NCBI GenBank assembly: GCA_964344935.1
Contig: CAYFPL010000008.1
Location: 1 to 64,000 of the forward strand
Length of the DNA stretch: 64,000 nucleotides
Direction: 5' to 3'
Source: GCA-2731375 sp964344935
Lineage (GTDB): Bacteria > Pseudomonadota > Alphaproteobacteria > GCA-2731375
Translations under genes and position numbers: made by a program
Part shown: one piece after another, positions 9,845 to 18,121 of the stretch
Layout: every line of letters begins with the position of its first letter
How positions within the stretch are numbered: position 1 is the first letter of the stretch
The notes under the pieces: model-generated
What the model was told of the DNA's origin: nothing
The model's input: only the letters and a program-made list of their open reading frames with translations
The model's database searches: none

Positions 9845-11035
9845 ATGACTCAACAAGAAATCAGCCGCGCCGCGACCACCGACGGGGCTGGCGAATCGGC
9901 GCCCGAATGGGCCACTGCGTCCCTTGTTTTGGCCGACGGTCAAATATTTTGGGGCCATGGTATCGGTGCCGCGCGCGAAGCCGTGGGTGAGGTCTGTTTC
10001 AATACCTCCCTAACTGGATACCAGGAGATCCTCACCGATCCCAGCTATGCCGGGCAGATCATTACCTTCACCTTCCCGCATATCGGCAATGTGGGCGCTA
10101 ATGACGAGGATATCGAGACCCTGAACCCGGCTGCCCGCGGCCTGGTGCTGCGTGCCGATATTACCGAGCCCTCCAATCACCGGGCGCTGAGCCATCTGGA
10201 TGCCTGGCTGGTGAAAAACCAGTTGCCCGGGATCTGCGGCATCGACACCCGGCGTTTGACGCGCCTGATCCGCGACGGCGGCGCCCCCACGGGCGTGGTC
10301 TGCCACAGCCCCGAGCGGAAGTTCGATATGGACGCCATGAAATCATCGTGCGCGGCCTGGCCTGGGCTGGAAGGCATGGACCTGGCGGCGGAAGTGACCT
10401 GTACCCAGAGCTACGCCTGGGATGAAACCCAATGGCAATTGGGTAGCGGCCATGGCCGCCTGGAGAATCCTGTGTATCACGTGGTGGCCATGGATTTCGG
10501 CATCAAGCGCAATATCCTGCGCTGCCTGGCATCCGCCGGCTGCCGTGTCACGGTGGTACCGGCCTCGGCAAGCGCCGAAGACATCCTTGCCATGAACCCC
10601 GACGGTATCTTCCTCTCCAACGGACCCGGCGATCCGGCAGCCACCGGCGTCTACGCAGTGCCAACGGTGCAGGCACTTATCGCGGCGGGCAGGCCCATCT
10701 TCGGCATCTGTCTCGGCCACCAGATCCTGGCCCTGGCCCTGGGCGCGACAACTGAAAAGATGCACCGGGGCCATCGCGGCGCCAACCAGCCGGTCAAGGA
10801 TCTCCTTACCGGCAAGGTGGAGATCACCTCGCAGAACCATGGTTTCGTGGTACAGCGGGAAACCCTGCCCGACGGCGTCGTGGAAACCCATACTTCGCTG
10901 TTCGACGGTTCCTTGGAAGGCATTCGGGTCGAGGGCAAGCCGATCTTTTCGGTCCAGTACCACCCAGAGGCTTCGCCCGGACCCCAGGACAGTCATTACC
11001 TGTTTCAGCGTTTTATTGACCAGTTGGCAGGCTGA
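9845..11035 (+). CDS. carA: Carbamoyl-phosphate synthase small (glutaminase) subunit
   Basis: CarA hydrolyses glutamine and passes ammonia to CarB to make carbamoyl phosphate for arginine and pyrimidines. The 396-residue protein has the N-terminal CPSase domain (GQIFWGHGIGA, GEVCFNTSLTGYQEILTDPS). The class I glutaminase domain has nucleophile Cys289 in GICLGHQILALALG, and His373 and Glu375 in YHPEASPGPQDS. A ribosome-site-like GGAG lies about eleven bases before the ATG. The usual partner carB is not adjacent: an amidohydrolase gene follows after three bases, so carB must be elsewhere. Confidence 0.97.
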   Translation: MTQQEISRAATTDGAGESAPEWATASLVLADGQIFWGHGIGAAREAVGEVCFNTSLTGYQEILTDPSYAGQIITFTFPHIGNVGANDEDIETLNPAARGLVLRADITEPSNHRALSHLDAWLVKNQLPGICGIDTRRLTRLIRDGGAPTGVVCHSPERKFDMDAMKSSCAAWPGLEGMDLAAEVTCTQSYAWDETQWQLGSGHGRLENPVYHVVAMDFGIKRNILRCLASAGCRVTVVPASASAEDILAMNPDGIFLSNGPGDPAATGVYAVPTVQALIAAGRPIFGICLGHQILALALGATTEKMHRGHRGANQPVKDLLTGKVEITSQNHGFVVQRETLPDGVVETHTSLFDGSLEGIRVEGKPIFSVQYHPEASPGPQDSHYLFQRFIDQLAG

Positions 11036-11038
11036 GCC

Positions 11039-12487
11039 GTGACCGATCTTATTATCCGCAATGGCACCGTCATTGACGGCACGGGCGGCGCGCGCATCAG
11101 CGCGGATGTGGCTGTCGTGGACGATCGTGTTACGGATGTCGGCGATTTGAGCGGACGGTCGGCCAGCGTGGAGGTGGACGCCGCCGGCCAAGTGGTGGCG
11201 CCGGGCTTTGTTGATGTGCATACCCACGATGACCGCTATCTCTTCACCCACCCCGAAATGGCGCCCAAGGCCAGCCAAGGCGTGACCACGGTGGTGGTGG
11301 GCAATTGCGGCTTTTCCCTGGCCCCATGGAAGGCCGCCGGTAAGGAACAGTTTCCCATGTCCCTATGGCAGGATAGGGAAGATCTGATCTTCGCCTCGGC
11401 TGGCGATTACCTTGAAGCCTTGGACCGGATACCGGCGGCGGTCAACGCGGCTATGCTGGTTGGTCACTCCTCGCTCCGCTATGGCGCCATGGACGATGTA
11501 CACCGCCCGGCGACGGACGGCGAGATTGCCGGCATGCAGGATGTGCTCCGCAACAGTATCGACGAGGGCGCCATCGGGATGTCTTCGGGGCTGTTCTATC
11601 CTCCCGCCCAGGCCGCCAAGACTGAAGAGGTTACCGCCGTCGCTTCCGTGATGGCGGACAAGGACGGCATCTACACCGCCCATATCAGGGACGAGGCCGA
11701 AGGCGTCATGGATGCCTTGGAAGAGGTGGCACAGATTGGCCGCGAAGCCGGTGTACAGGTTGTAATTTCCCACCACAAGGCGGCGGGCTTGAGCAATTTC
11801 GGCAAGACCAAAGAGACCCTGCCCCTGATCGAAGCGTTTCAGGGTCAGCAGCGCCTGACCCTGGACGTCTACCCCTATCATGCCTCTTCCACCATGATCC
11901 TGCCGCATTTGGTGCCGCGCTGCCGCAAGGTACTGATCACCTGGTCAAAGTCCCGGCCAGATGCCCGTGGCCGGGATTTGTCGGAATTGGCGGCGGAAAT
12001 GGATATGTCGCCGGAAGAGGCGGCCAAGGCGCTGGCGCCCGGCGGAGCAATCTATTTCCAGTTGGATGAAGAGGACGTCCAAAGGGTGCTGTCCTATCCC
12101 GGCGCCATGATCGGTTCCGACGGTATCCCCGACGACCAGCATCCCCATCCCCGCCTTTGGGGAACCTTTCCAAGGGTCCTGGGACATTATGCCCGCGATC
12201 TCGGCCTTTTTAGCCTGGAAGCCGCCGTGCATCGCATGACCGGCCTGCCGGCGGCCCAGTTCGGGTTCAAGGACCGCGGCGAAATCCGGCCCGGTGCTTT
12301 CGCCGATCTGGTCATCTTCGATCCCAAGACCATTCTGGATGGTGCCACTTTTGATGAACCCACCCGGCCTGCGATTGGCATCGACAGTGTTTTCGTCAAC
12401 GGACAGCCCGTCTGGCAGGACGGCAAGGCCAGCGGCGAACGGCCTGGGCGGCCCATTCGTCTTGGCGATACTTCCAGGGGCGGTTAG
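11039..12487 (+). CDS. N-acyl-D-amino-acid deacylase-like amidohydrolase
   Basis: The 482-residue protein belongs to the amidohydrolase superfamily, D-aminoacylase/dihydroorotase-like branch, which uses zinc to hydrolyse C–N bonds. The small beta domain begins MTDLIIRNGTVIDGTGG. The first metal motif is FVDVHTHDDRY (His61, His63), then VVVGNCGFSLAP as in D-aminoacylases, HIRDEAEGV, VVISHHKAAG and the catalytic aspartate in IGSDGIPDD. The C terminus closes with GEIRPGAFADLVIFDP. It starts with GTG three bases after the carA stop, so it is probably co-transcribed with carA. The true substrate (N-acyl-D-amino acid or a related amide) is not determined. Confidence 0.87.
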   Translation: MTDLIIRNGTVIDGTGGARISADVAVVDDRVTDVGDLSGRSASVEVDAAGQVVAPGFVDVHTHDDRYLFTHPEMAPKASQGVTTVVVGNCGFSLAPWKAAGKEQFPMSLWQDREDLIFASAGDYLEALDRIPAAVNAAMLVGHSSLRYGAMDDVHRPATDGEIAGMQDVLRNSIDEGAIGMSSGLFYPPAQAAKTEEVTAVASVMADKDGIYTAHIRDEAEGVMDALEEVAQIGREAGVQVVISHHKAAGLSNFGKTKETLPLIEAFQGQQRLTLDVYPYHASSTMILPHLVPRCRKVLITWSKSRPDARGRDLSELAAEMDMSPEEAAKALAPGGAIYFQLDEEDVQRVLSYPGAMIGSDGIPDDQHPHPRLWGTFPRVLGHYARDLGLFSLEAAVHRMTGLPAAQFGFKDRGEIRPGAFADLVIFDPKTILDGATFDEPTRPAIGIDSVFVNGQPVWQDGKASGERPGRPIRLGDTSRGG

Positions 12488-12519
12488 TCTGAACGAAATC
12501 GACATTTGAGGAGAGCGTC

Positions 12520-12930
12520 ATGATAACCAAAGGCGTCAAGGAACTCTGCGCCCACGCTGAGAGCATCATCGAAACCTGGACCGTGGAACAGGCCATGGCT
12601 GCCCAGGACGACGACGACGTGGTCTTTGTCGATATCCGCGATATCCGCGAGTTGTGGCGCGATGGCGCCATCCCCGGCGCCATCCATGCCCCGCGCGGCA
12701 TGTTGGAGTTCTGGGTTGATCCCGAAAGCCCGTATGCCCGCGAGGATTTCCAATCCGGCAAGCGCTTCATGTTCTTCTGCGCCGGTGGCCTGCGATCGGC
12801 CCTGGCCGCCCTGTCGGTACACGAGATGGGTTTGGCCCCGGTCTGCCACATGGCGGGCGGCTACGGTGCCTGGAAGGAAGCCGGCGGCGCCACGGAAGAG
12901 AAGAAGCAGCGCCCGCCCAAGACCAGCTGA
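12520..12930 (+). CDS. Rhodanese-like sulfurtransferase
   Basis: This single-domain rhodanese of 136 residues carries persulfide sulfur on a cysteine. The active-site loop FFCAGGLRSA contains Cys87, and VVFVDIRDIRELWRDGAI and HMAGGYGAWKEAGG are the expected flanking family motifs. The lysine-rich tail (EEKKQRPPKTS) looks unstructured. It follows the amidohydrolase after 32 bases, with a GAGGAGAG ribosome site upstream, and its last base overlaps the next gene's ATG. The physiological sulfur acceptor is unknown. Confidence 0.9.
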   Translation: MITKGVKELCAHAESIIETWTVEQAMAAQDDDDVVFVDIRDIRELWRDGAIPGAIHAPRGMLEFWVDPESPYAREDFQSGKRFMFFCAGGLRSALAALSVHEMGLAPVCHMAGGYGAWKEAGGATEEKKQRPPKTS

Positions 12931-13424
12931 TGGGCGAAAATAGCCGAACCTACGGCTGGTCCGATCCCCAGGATACGGCCCAGGCCGCCTCCGAAATGGC
13001 CGGCATCGATTTTCTCAACGCCATGAAAGACGGGCGCCTGCCCCAATGCGCCTTTCAAAAGACCATGGACTATGACTTGGTGGAGGTGGAGGAAGGCCGG
13101 GTGGTCTTCCAGGGCCGGCCTCATGTCTTCTTCGCCAACCCCCTGGGTGGCGTCCATGGTGGTCTTTACGCCGGCATGCTGGATTCTGCCATGGGCTGCG
13201 CCATCCATAGCTGTTTGGCCAAGGGCGAGTCCTTCACCACTCTGGAATTCAAGGTCAACATGGTCCGCCCCCTACCCACCGACGGCACCCTGATCAGGGC
13301 CATTGGCGAGGTGGTCCATCCCGGCCGCCGCATCGCCACGTCGGAAGCACGCCTGGAAGATGAAAGCGGCAAGCTCTATGCCCACGGCACCTGTTCCTGC
13401 ATGATTTTCAGTGCAGGCGGCTAA
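12930..13424 (+). CDS. PaaI-like hotdog-fold acyl-CoA thioesterase
   Basis: The 164-residue protein has the PaaI/YdiI-type hotdog fold that hydrolyses acyl-CoA thioesters. The core motif is NPLGGVHGGLYAGMLDSAMG, followed by FTTLEFKVNMVRPLPTDG, EVVHPGRRIATSEARLED and LYAHGTCSCMIF. Its start overlaps the rhodanese stop in TGATG, implying translational coupling. The acyl-CoA served is unknown; overall length is slightly above the typical 140 because of an N-terminal extension of about 25 residues. Confidence 0.88.
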   Translation: MGENSRTYGWSDPQDTAQAASEMAGIDFLNAMKDGRLPQCAFQKTMDYDLVEVEEGRVVFQGRPHVFFANPLGGVHGGLYAGMLDSAMGCAIHSCLAKGESFTTLEFKVNMVRPLPTDGTLIRAIGEVVHPGRRIATSEARLEDESGKLYAHGTCSCMIFSAGG

Positions 13425-13557
13425 TCGCGCTCATCCCGTCTACCGACTAAAAACCCGCCTCGCCTCGCCACGCGAAAAAATGGTACAAGCAGTTCCATCA
13501 CCAGAATGAGTTGCGTCCTGTTTGCGTCGTGTTGTCGGTCAACGGGGAGGCAGCGGC

Positions 13558-14949
13558 ATGATCATCAAGAAACCGACTATCGGGCCGATCATCGGCCACA
13601 CCACGAACAATTCAACGCGGCTATGGGCCCGGGGCGCGGCGAGCACGGATAGCCGTACCTTTGGCGTTGCCCGCATCCGCCGTGCAGGCGCAACACAGTT
13701 CCGACCGCCGCAGATCTTCAAGATGATGCCGCTGTTCGATTTCACGGGCGTCACGGACTTTACCGGCCTGACCGCCAATCAGGATTTTGAGTACCAGGTG
13801 GGCTATGTCATCGCCGACGGTGAACCGGGAGATCTGGTGATCAGTCAAAGCGATGACTGGTCGGAGGCCGCGCACGGCACCTTCCGCACGGCGCCGGGAA
13901 ACAACACAGATGCCACTTCATTCGTGTTCGGATCCTGCCGCTATTTGCTGCGCCTATTTGGCGGTACGTTCTTCGACGGACGCGGCGACAAGACCTTCCG
14001 CTCCATCAACCGGCAAATCGACAATGGCCAGCATACGGATTTGCTGTTGATGGTTGGCGATCAGATCTACGCCGATGATCTGGGGCCCCTGTCTCCAGAT
14101 GATCAGTTGGACGAATACCTGTCCCGCTATCGCATCGTCTTCGGCCAGGATCATATCCGCCAGCTTATGGGCCGGATTCCCACCTACATGACCCTGGACG
14201 ACCATGAAATTAGCAATGACTGGACCCAGGACCGGCTCAAGGGCGAGGGTGACCTGTTCGCCGCCGCCGTTCATGCCTATGAATGCTATCAGTTCGTGCA
14301 CGGCCCCGGCTTCGAATTCTCCAATGTTCCCAACCGCTCGGATACGCCGCAGAAGCTATGGTACCAGTTCCGCCATGGCCGTTCGGCATTCTTCGTCATG
14401 GACACCCGGACGGAACGATTCGCCGGCCGCGAACCGCCACAGATCATCAGCCCGGAACAGATGGCGGCGTTGAAGTCCTGGCTCACCGCCCCGGGCCAGG
14501 GGCCGAATACCAAGTTCATCGTCACGTCCGTGCCGGTGTTTCCCGACAGCAAGTTCGGCGGTGCCGACAAATGGGCCGGCTTTGATGCGCAGCGGGTAGA
14601 GATATTGGATCACATCCGCGGCGAAAATGTGAAAAAGGTGGTCTTCCTATCCGGTGATGTGCATTGCTCCATGGCCGGGCAATTGAAGTTCTCCGGTGAC
14701 GCCAACTTTCGGGTCAGTTCGGTTATTTCCTCGTCCTTCTTCTGGCCTTATCCCCAAGGCCAGGCATCAGGCTTTAATCTAAGCGGTAAACTTACCGGCA
14801 GCGACGGCGGAAACTATACTCTGTCTGGCTTCGGCAAAGTCCATTCCGACGATAACTTCACCCGCCTGACCACCGGGGACGGCAAACTGAAAGTGGAGTT
14901 CTTTGAACGTAAAGGCGCGCGTCTCGGCACGCGGACCCTGACCTTATGA
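13558..14949 (+). CDS. PhoD-like alkaline phosphatase/phosphodiesterase family protein
   Basis: This metallophosphoesterase of the PhoD family has 463 residues. An N-terminal Ig-like domain (about residues 1–110, starting MIIKKPTIGPIIGHTT) is followed by the catalytic part. Metal-ligand motifs are FVFGSCRY, LLLMVGDQIYADD, YMTLDDHEISNDW and VVFLSGDVHCSMAG. No signal peptide or Tat motif is visible, unlike secreted PhoD enzymes, so it may act in the cytoplasm. The start at 13558 follows GGGGAGG at 13544–13550. Its stop overlaps the start of the next, phospholipase-A2-like gene, which points to a joint role, possibly on phospholipids. Confidence 0.88.
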   Translation: MIIKKPTIGPIIGHTTNNSTRLWARGAASTDSRTFGVARIRRAGATQFRPPQIFKMMPLFDFTGVTDFTGLTANQDFEYQVGYVIADGEPGDLVISQSDDWSEAAHGTFRTAPGNNTDATSFVFGSCRYLLRLFGGTFFDGRGDKTFRSINRQIDNGQHTDLLLMVGDQIYADDLGPLSPDDQLDEYLSRYRIVFGQDHIRQLMGRIPTYMTLDDHEISNDWTQDRLKGEGDLFAAAVHAYECYQFVHGPGFEFSNVPNRSDTPQKLWYQFRHGRSAFFVMDTRTERFAGREPPQIISPEQMAALKSWLTAPGQGPNTKFIVTSVPVFPDSKFGGADKWAGFDAQRVEILDHIRGENVKKVVFLSGDVHCSMAGQLKFSGDANFRVSSVISSSFFWPYPQGQASGFNLSGKLTGSDGGNYTLSGFGKVHSDDNFTRLTTGDGKLKVEFFERKGARLGTRTLTL

Positions 14950-15245
14950 ATGACGAACAACCGGACCCGCCGAAGCCGTTCGAGACCGACGGCTGTACCC
15001 TCGCCCCTGATTTCAATTTCCGACATTGCTGTGTCGAACATGACCGCCTCTATTGGCGGGGTGGCACACGGCAACAGCGGCTGGAGGCGGACTTGGTATT
15101 CCGCGACTGCATTCGCAATGCCGGCCATCCCTTAAAGGCGGAGATCTATTTTCGCGCCGTCCGGGTAATGGCTACGCCGTACCTGCCCGTACATTGGCGC
15201 TGGGGTTTCGGCTGGCCCTGGCCACGGGGTTACACGGACGAATAG
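14946..15245 (+). CDS. Small phospholipase-A2-like protein
   Basis: This 99-residue protein contains the phospholipase A2 active-site signature: FRHCCVEHDRLYWRGGTR, with the cysteine pair 28/29 and the His32–Asp33 dyad. Further cysteines Cys17 (DGCTLAPD) and Cys55, and Asp49, are placed as expected for the helical PLA2 core. There is no signal peptide, which is odd for a disulphide-dependent secreted-enzyme fold. The gene starts in an ATGA overlap with the PhoD-like gene. A phospholipase role is inferred from the motif only; the C-terminal half (WGFGWPWPRGYTDE) is unfamiliar. Confidence 0.7.
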   Translation: MNDEQPDPPKPFETDGCTLAPDFNFRHCCVEHDRLYWRGGTRQQRLEADLVFRDCIRNAGHPLKAEIYFRAVRVMATPYLPVHWRWGFGWPWPRGYTDE

Positions 15246-15254
15246 CATTCCGGC

Positions 15255-16613
15255 CTAGTCAGATTCGTTTGCCCGTGCCACGCGGATGATCGCGGCAAGG
15301 GTCATCTCTACGTCCTCATCCCGCGTCGCCCATGACGAGAAACTGATGCGCATGGCAGCGCGCCCGTGCCAGTGGGTGCCGCCGCACCAAGCGGTGCCGT
15401 CGGCCTGCAAAGCGGCAATGATCCTTTGCGTACGTTCGTCATCGCCAAAAGTCACCATGACCTGGTTCAGGTTGACCTCGTTCAACACTTCGAACCCGGC
15501 GGCCCGCAGGCCATCTGCCATCAGGCGGGCATGGCGACAGCAGGTTTCGATCAGTTCCGCCAGGCCCTCGCGGCCCAAGCTGGACAGGGCGGCCCAGATG
15601 GCGGCGGCGCGCAGACGGCGGCTGCATTCGGGCGTGTAATCATAAGGTTCGCGCACATTTTCGTCGGGCAGATAGGCCGCTGTGACGGACATTGCCGCCC
15701 GCAATTGGGCGGGATCGCGAACCAGGGTAAAGCCACTGTCATAGGGCACATTCAGCCATTTGTGACCGTCAACCGCGAGGCTGTCCGCTAATTCATAGCT
15801 GGCCGCTTGATCCGCCAGGGACGGCGCCGCCTTGGCCCAGATGCCAAAGGCTCCATCCACGTGGACCCAGGCCCCTTGCGCCTGGGCGGCGGGGATCAGT
15901 TCCGCGGCGGGGTCCAGGGCGCCGGAGTTCACATTGCCGGCCTGCAGGCATAGGATCGTCGGGCCTTCGATCTTGGGCAAAGCATCGGCGCGGATCGCGC
16001 CCTGATCGTCGACGGACAGGTGTTCGATCCGCCCTTCGCCAAGTCCCAGCATACGCACCGCCTTTAGCAATGCCGCATGGCCCTCGCCACCCGCCAGCAC
16101 GGTGATCGGCGGGGCGCCGAACAGCCCATCCTGTTCTGCGTTCCAGCCCGCCCGGTCCAGCACCCCATGACGAGCTGCGGCCAGCCCGGTAAAATTGGCC
16201 ATGGTGGCGCCGGTGACGAAAGCCCCGCCGGCCGTCTCTTCAAATCCGAAGATCTGCCGCAACCAATCGAGGCAAACCGTTTCCAGGATCGCACCCAAGG
16301 GTGATGAGGTGGAGGAAAAGGCATTCTGATCCCACGCCGCGGTGAGCCAATCGGCCGCCAGGGCAGCGGGCAGGCTGCCCCCCGTCACGAACCCAAAATA
16401 ACGCGGTCCGGCAGATGCAATGGTCGCGGGCGAACCGAGTTGGTCCAACTCCGCCAGGACCAGTCCCGGGTCCCGGCCCGTTTCCGGCAATGAACCGCCA
16501 AGACCGGTAACGGCGGCGGCCAGAGCTTCCTCAGCCGGAGCAACGGCGCGGTCATCCAATCCTTCCAAATAGACCAAGGCGCGCTGTTTTGCGTCCTCTA
16601 ACAACTCAGTCAT
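15255..16613 (-). CDS. PLP-dependent group II decarboxylase family protein
   Basis: A fold-type I PLP enzyme of 452 residues related to aromatic-L-amino-acid and glutamate decarboxylases. The cofactor lysine is Lys285 in LAVDGHKWLNVPYDSG, the PLP-stacking aspartate lies in WVHVDGAFGIWA, and GPRYFGFVTGGSLPAALAAD and GAFVTGATMANFTGLAAAR are family landmarks. The start at 16613 is the only good ATG. It faces the PLA2-like gene and is flanked upstream by the AT-rich spacer of the HEPN gene. The amino-acid substrate cannot be read from sequence. Confidence 0.88.
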   Translation of the reverse strand: MTELLEDAKQRALVYLEGLDDRAVAPAEEALAAAVTGLGGSLPETGRDPGLVLAELDQLGSPATIASAGPRYFGFVTGGSLPAALAADWLTAAWDQNAFSSTSSPLGAILETVCLDWLRQIFGFEETAGGAFVTGATMANFTGLAAARHGVLDRAGWNAEQDGLFGAPPITVLAGGEGHAALLKAVRMLGLGEGRIEHLSVDDQGAIRADALPKIEGPTILCLQAGNVNSGALDPAAELIPAAQAQGAWVHVDGAFGIWAKAAPSLADQAASYELADSLAVDGHKWLNVPYDSGFTLVRDPAQLRAAMSVTAAYLPDENVREPYDYTPECSRRLRAAAIWAALSSLGREGLAELIETCCRHARLMADGLRAAGFEVLNEVNLNQVMVTFGDDERTQRIIAALQADGTAWCGGTHWHGRAAMRISFSSWATRDEDVEMTLAAIIRVARANESD

Positions 16614-16731
16614 GGGGCTACTCCGCTATGTCGGTAAAAAGGTATATGGCAATGGGTGCGATAGGCAGGCTAGATCGGTTTTCGGCACTAGCTTCGCGGA
16701 TAGATTTCGATTCGACTTAAAATACTGTCAG

Positions 16732-16754
16732 ACAAGTTGTATAAGGTAACTTGT
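16732..16754. promoter_or_regulatory. Inverted repeat in the AT-rich spacer before the HEPN gene
   Basis: ACAAGTT (16732–16738) and AACTTGT (16748–16754) are perfect inverted arms around nine bases, about 110 bases upstream of the HEPN-type gene. The dyad could be a regulator-binding site. The rest of the spacer 16614–16866 is AT-rich and holds no other gene that I can support. Confidence 0.35.
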
Positions 16755-16826
16755 TAGATCTACGTTCGCATGCAATCGCGCTATGTCGAGACAGAATATT
16801 AACACTATGCTCAAATCGCCAATCCC

Positions 16827-16856
16827 TTTACCGGAATTTTCCGTGGGTTCTATACT
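16827..16856 (+). promoter_or_regulatory. Putative promoter of the HEPN-type gene
   Basis: TTTACC (16827–16832) and TATACT (16851–16856), 18 bases apart, make a good sigma70-like pair. The predicted start at about 16863 lies only a few bases before the ATG at 16867, and no ribosome-binding site is visible, so the message could be leaderless. Confidence 0.5.
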
Positions 16857-16866
16857 GGCTTAAGAC

Positions 16867-18117
16867 ATGATCGAAGCGTTGAAATGGAAAAGGGGCAGAA
16901 ATCCAGGCGTTATTTTTGCTGAACTGAATAAGTCTAGGAAGCAAGAAAAGAACAAGGTTTCTTACACGGCATCTGTACCCAGCGAGTATGATATTGTAAT
17001 ATTATCTTCTATTTCAATAAACTCTGATCTTGCAAAAAGAACCGTATTGGATCTAATTCGCTCCGTTCTATTTGAGCCAACTAAGGACGGAAGTTTATCT
17101 CAAGAGTTGTTCCTGAAACGACTGAATAACAAAGTTCAAGACAAATTGAGCGAGCGCTCCCAACCTTATTTCTTGGTCACTAGTATGAGTTATGAAGGTA
17201 CGGCTCCATTGAAATGGACTGGCACAAATAGTTGTCGTGTTTTTTTTGGTTTAAATCCAGATAGATTCTATGGCGAACCGAATGACAAAAGAAACAAACT
17301 GCAACAACGCTTGAAAAGACTTGATTTGCCAAACCAAACTCGGGCATATCAAATAATCGTAGCAAGAACTTATGCAATTTCGACAATTGAGGCTTTTGAA
17401 TCTGCCTTGGATGCGATTGACGAGATTCGCGGTCTAATGAATCTTTTATTGAACAGTAGAACTAATTTTAGGTGGTCATCCGGTGCGCGCCAACCAGTCA
17501 ATGCCTTGCGGCTAGGTAAGATGCATACTCTGCACCTTCCCGATGGAAGTCTTGCAACCACCGAATTTGGGTACGAACCTGAATTCATAGAGCCAAAACG
17601 TCTTGTCAACATGCGAATAGAACGAAGATATCTTCGTAGTTTCCTAAAATCGGTGAAGAAAAAGTCGGCAAGTTCAGGACTTAAATATAGCGCACGCGAA
17701 GGAGTAATCAGATACACCAGAGCACTGGATCGCAGAGACTGGCGAGTTTCATTTCAAGAGTTGTGGTCGACGTTAGAGTACTTAACCGCGACATTTCGTG
17801 AACGCTATGACGTTACAATCCGCCGAACAGCGGGAATGTATCGTGAATACGAAGTCGAGCTCGAGATGATCAAGCACCTAAGGGATGTCCGAAATGAAAT
17901 TGTCCATACTGGAATTGAAACTCCAAATATAGAATCGCTTATGTACCAATTGAAGAAATATGTAGAAAGGCTTTTGTTTTTCTATATTTGGAACCCATTT
18001 CATTTGAAGAATCAGGACGAGATTGCACAGTTTCTTGACGCCCCAAAAGACACTAATCAACTAAGAAGAAATCAACAAATATTGAATGCGGCCGCCTTGT
18101 TCAGGTCGAAACGATAG
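16867..18117 (+). CDS. HEPN-domain protein, candidate defence/abortive-infection gene
   Basis: This 416-residue protein I do not recognise as a named system. The C-terminal part (about residues 285–395) looks like an ApeA-type HEPN domain: VSFQELWSTLEYLTATF, then KHLRDVRNEIVHTG with the RNase-type motif R342-N-E-I-V-H347. The first ~200 residues (DIVILSSISI, FLVTSMSYEGTAPL, CRVFFGLNPDRFYG) resemble nothing I know. Codon use is AT-rich and lysine-rich, unlike both neighbours, which suggests horizontal transfer. No membrane helix is seen. It ends four bases before the convergent oxidoreductase gene. HEPN proteins of this kind are often RNases in phage defence; that role is inferred here. Confidence 0.7.
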   Translation: MIEALKWKRGRNPGVIFAELNKSRKQEKNKVSYTASVPSEYDIVILSSISINSDLAKRTVLDLIRSVLFEPTKDGSLSQELFLKRLNNKVQDKLSERSQPYFLVTSMSYEGTAPLKWTGTNSCRVFFGLNPDRFYGEPNDKRNKLQQRLKRLDLPNQTRAYQIIVARTYAISTIEAFESALDAIDEIRGLMNLLLNSRTNFRWSSGARQPVNALRLGKMHTLHLPDGSLATTEFGYEPEFIEPKRLVNMRIERRYLRSFLKSVKKKSASSGLKYSAREGVIRYTRALDRRDWRVSFQELWSTLEYLTATFRERYDVTIRRTAGMYREYEVELEMIKHLRDVRNEIVHTGIETPNIESLMYQLKKYVERLLFFYIWNPFHLKNQDEIAQFLDAPKDTNQLRRNQQILNAAALFRSKR

Positions 18118-18121
18118 GCGC

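Noticed and set aside
10343..11278. 311-codon open frame on the minus strand
   Set aside because: It spans the end of carA and the start of the amidohydrolase on the opposite strand; both real genes have conserved active sites.
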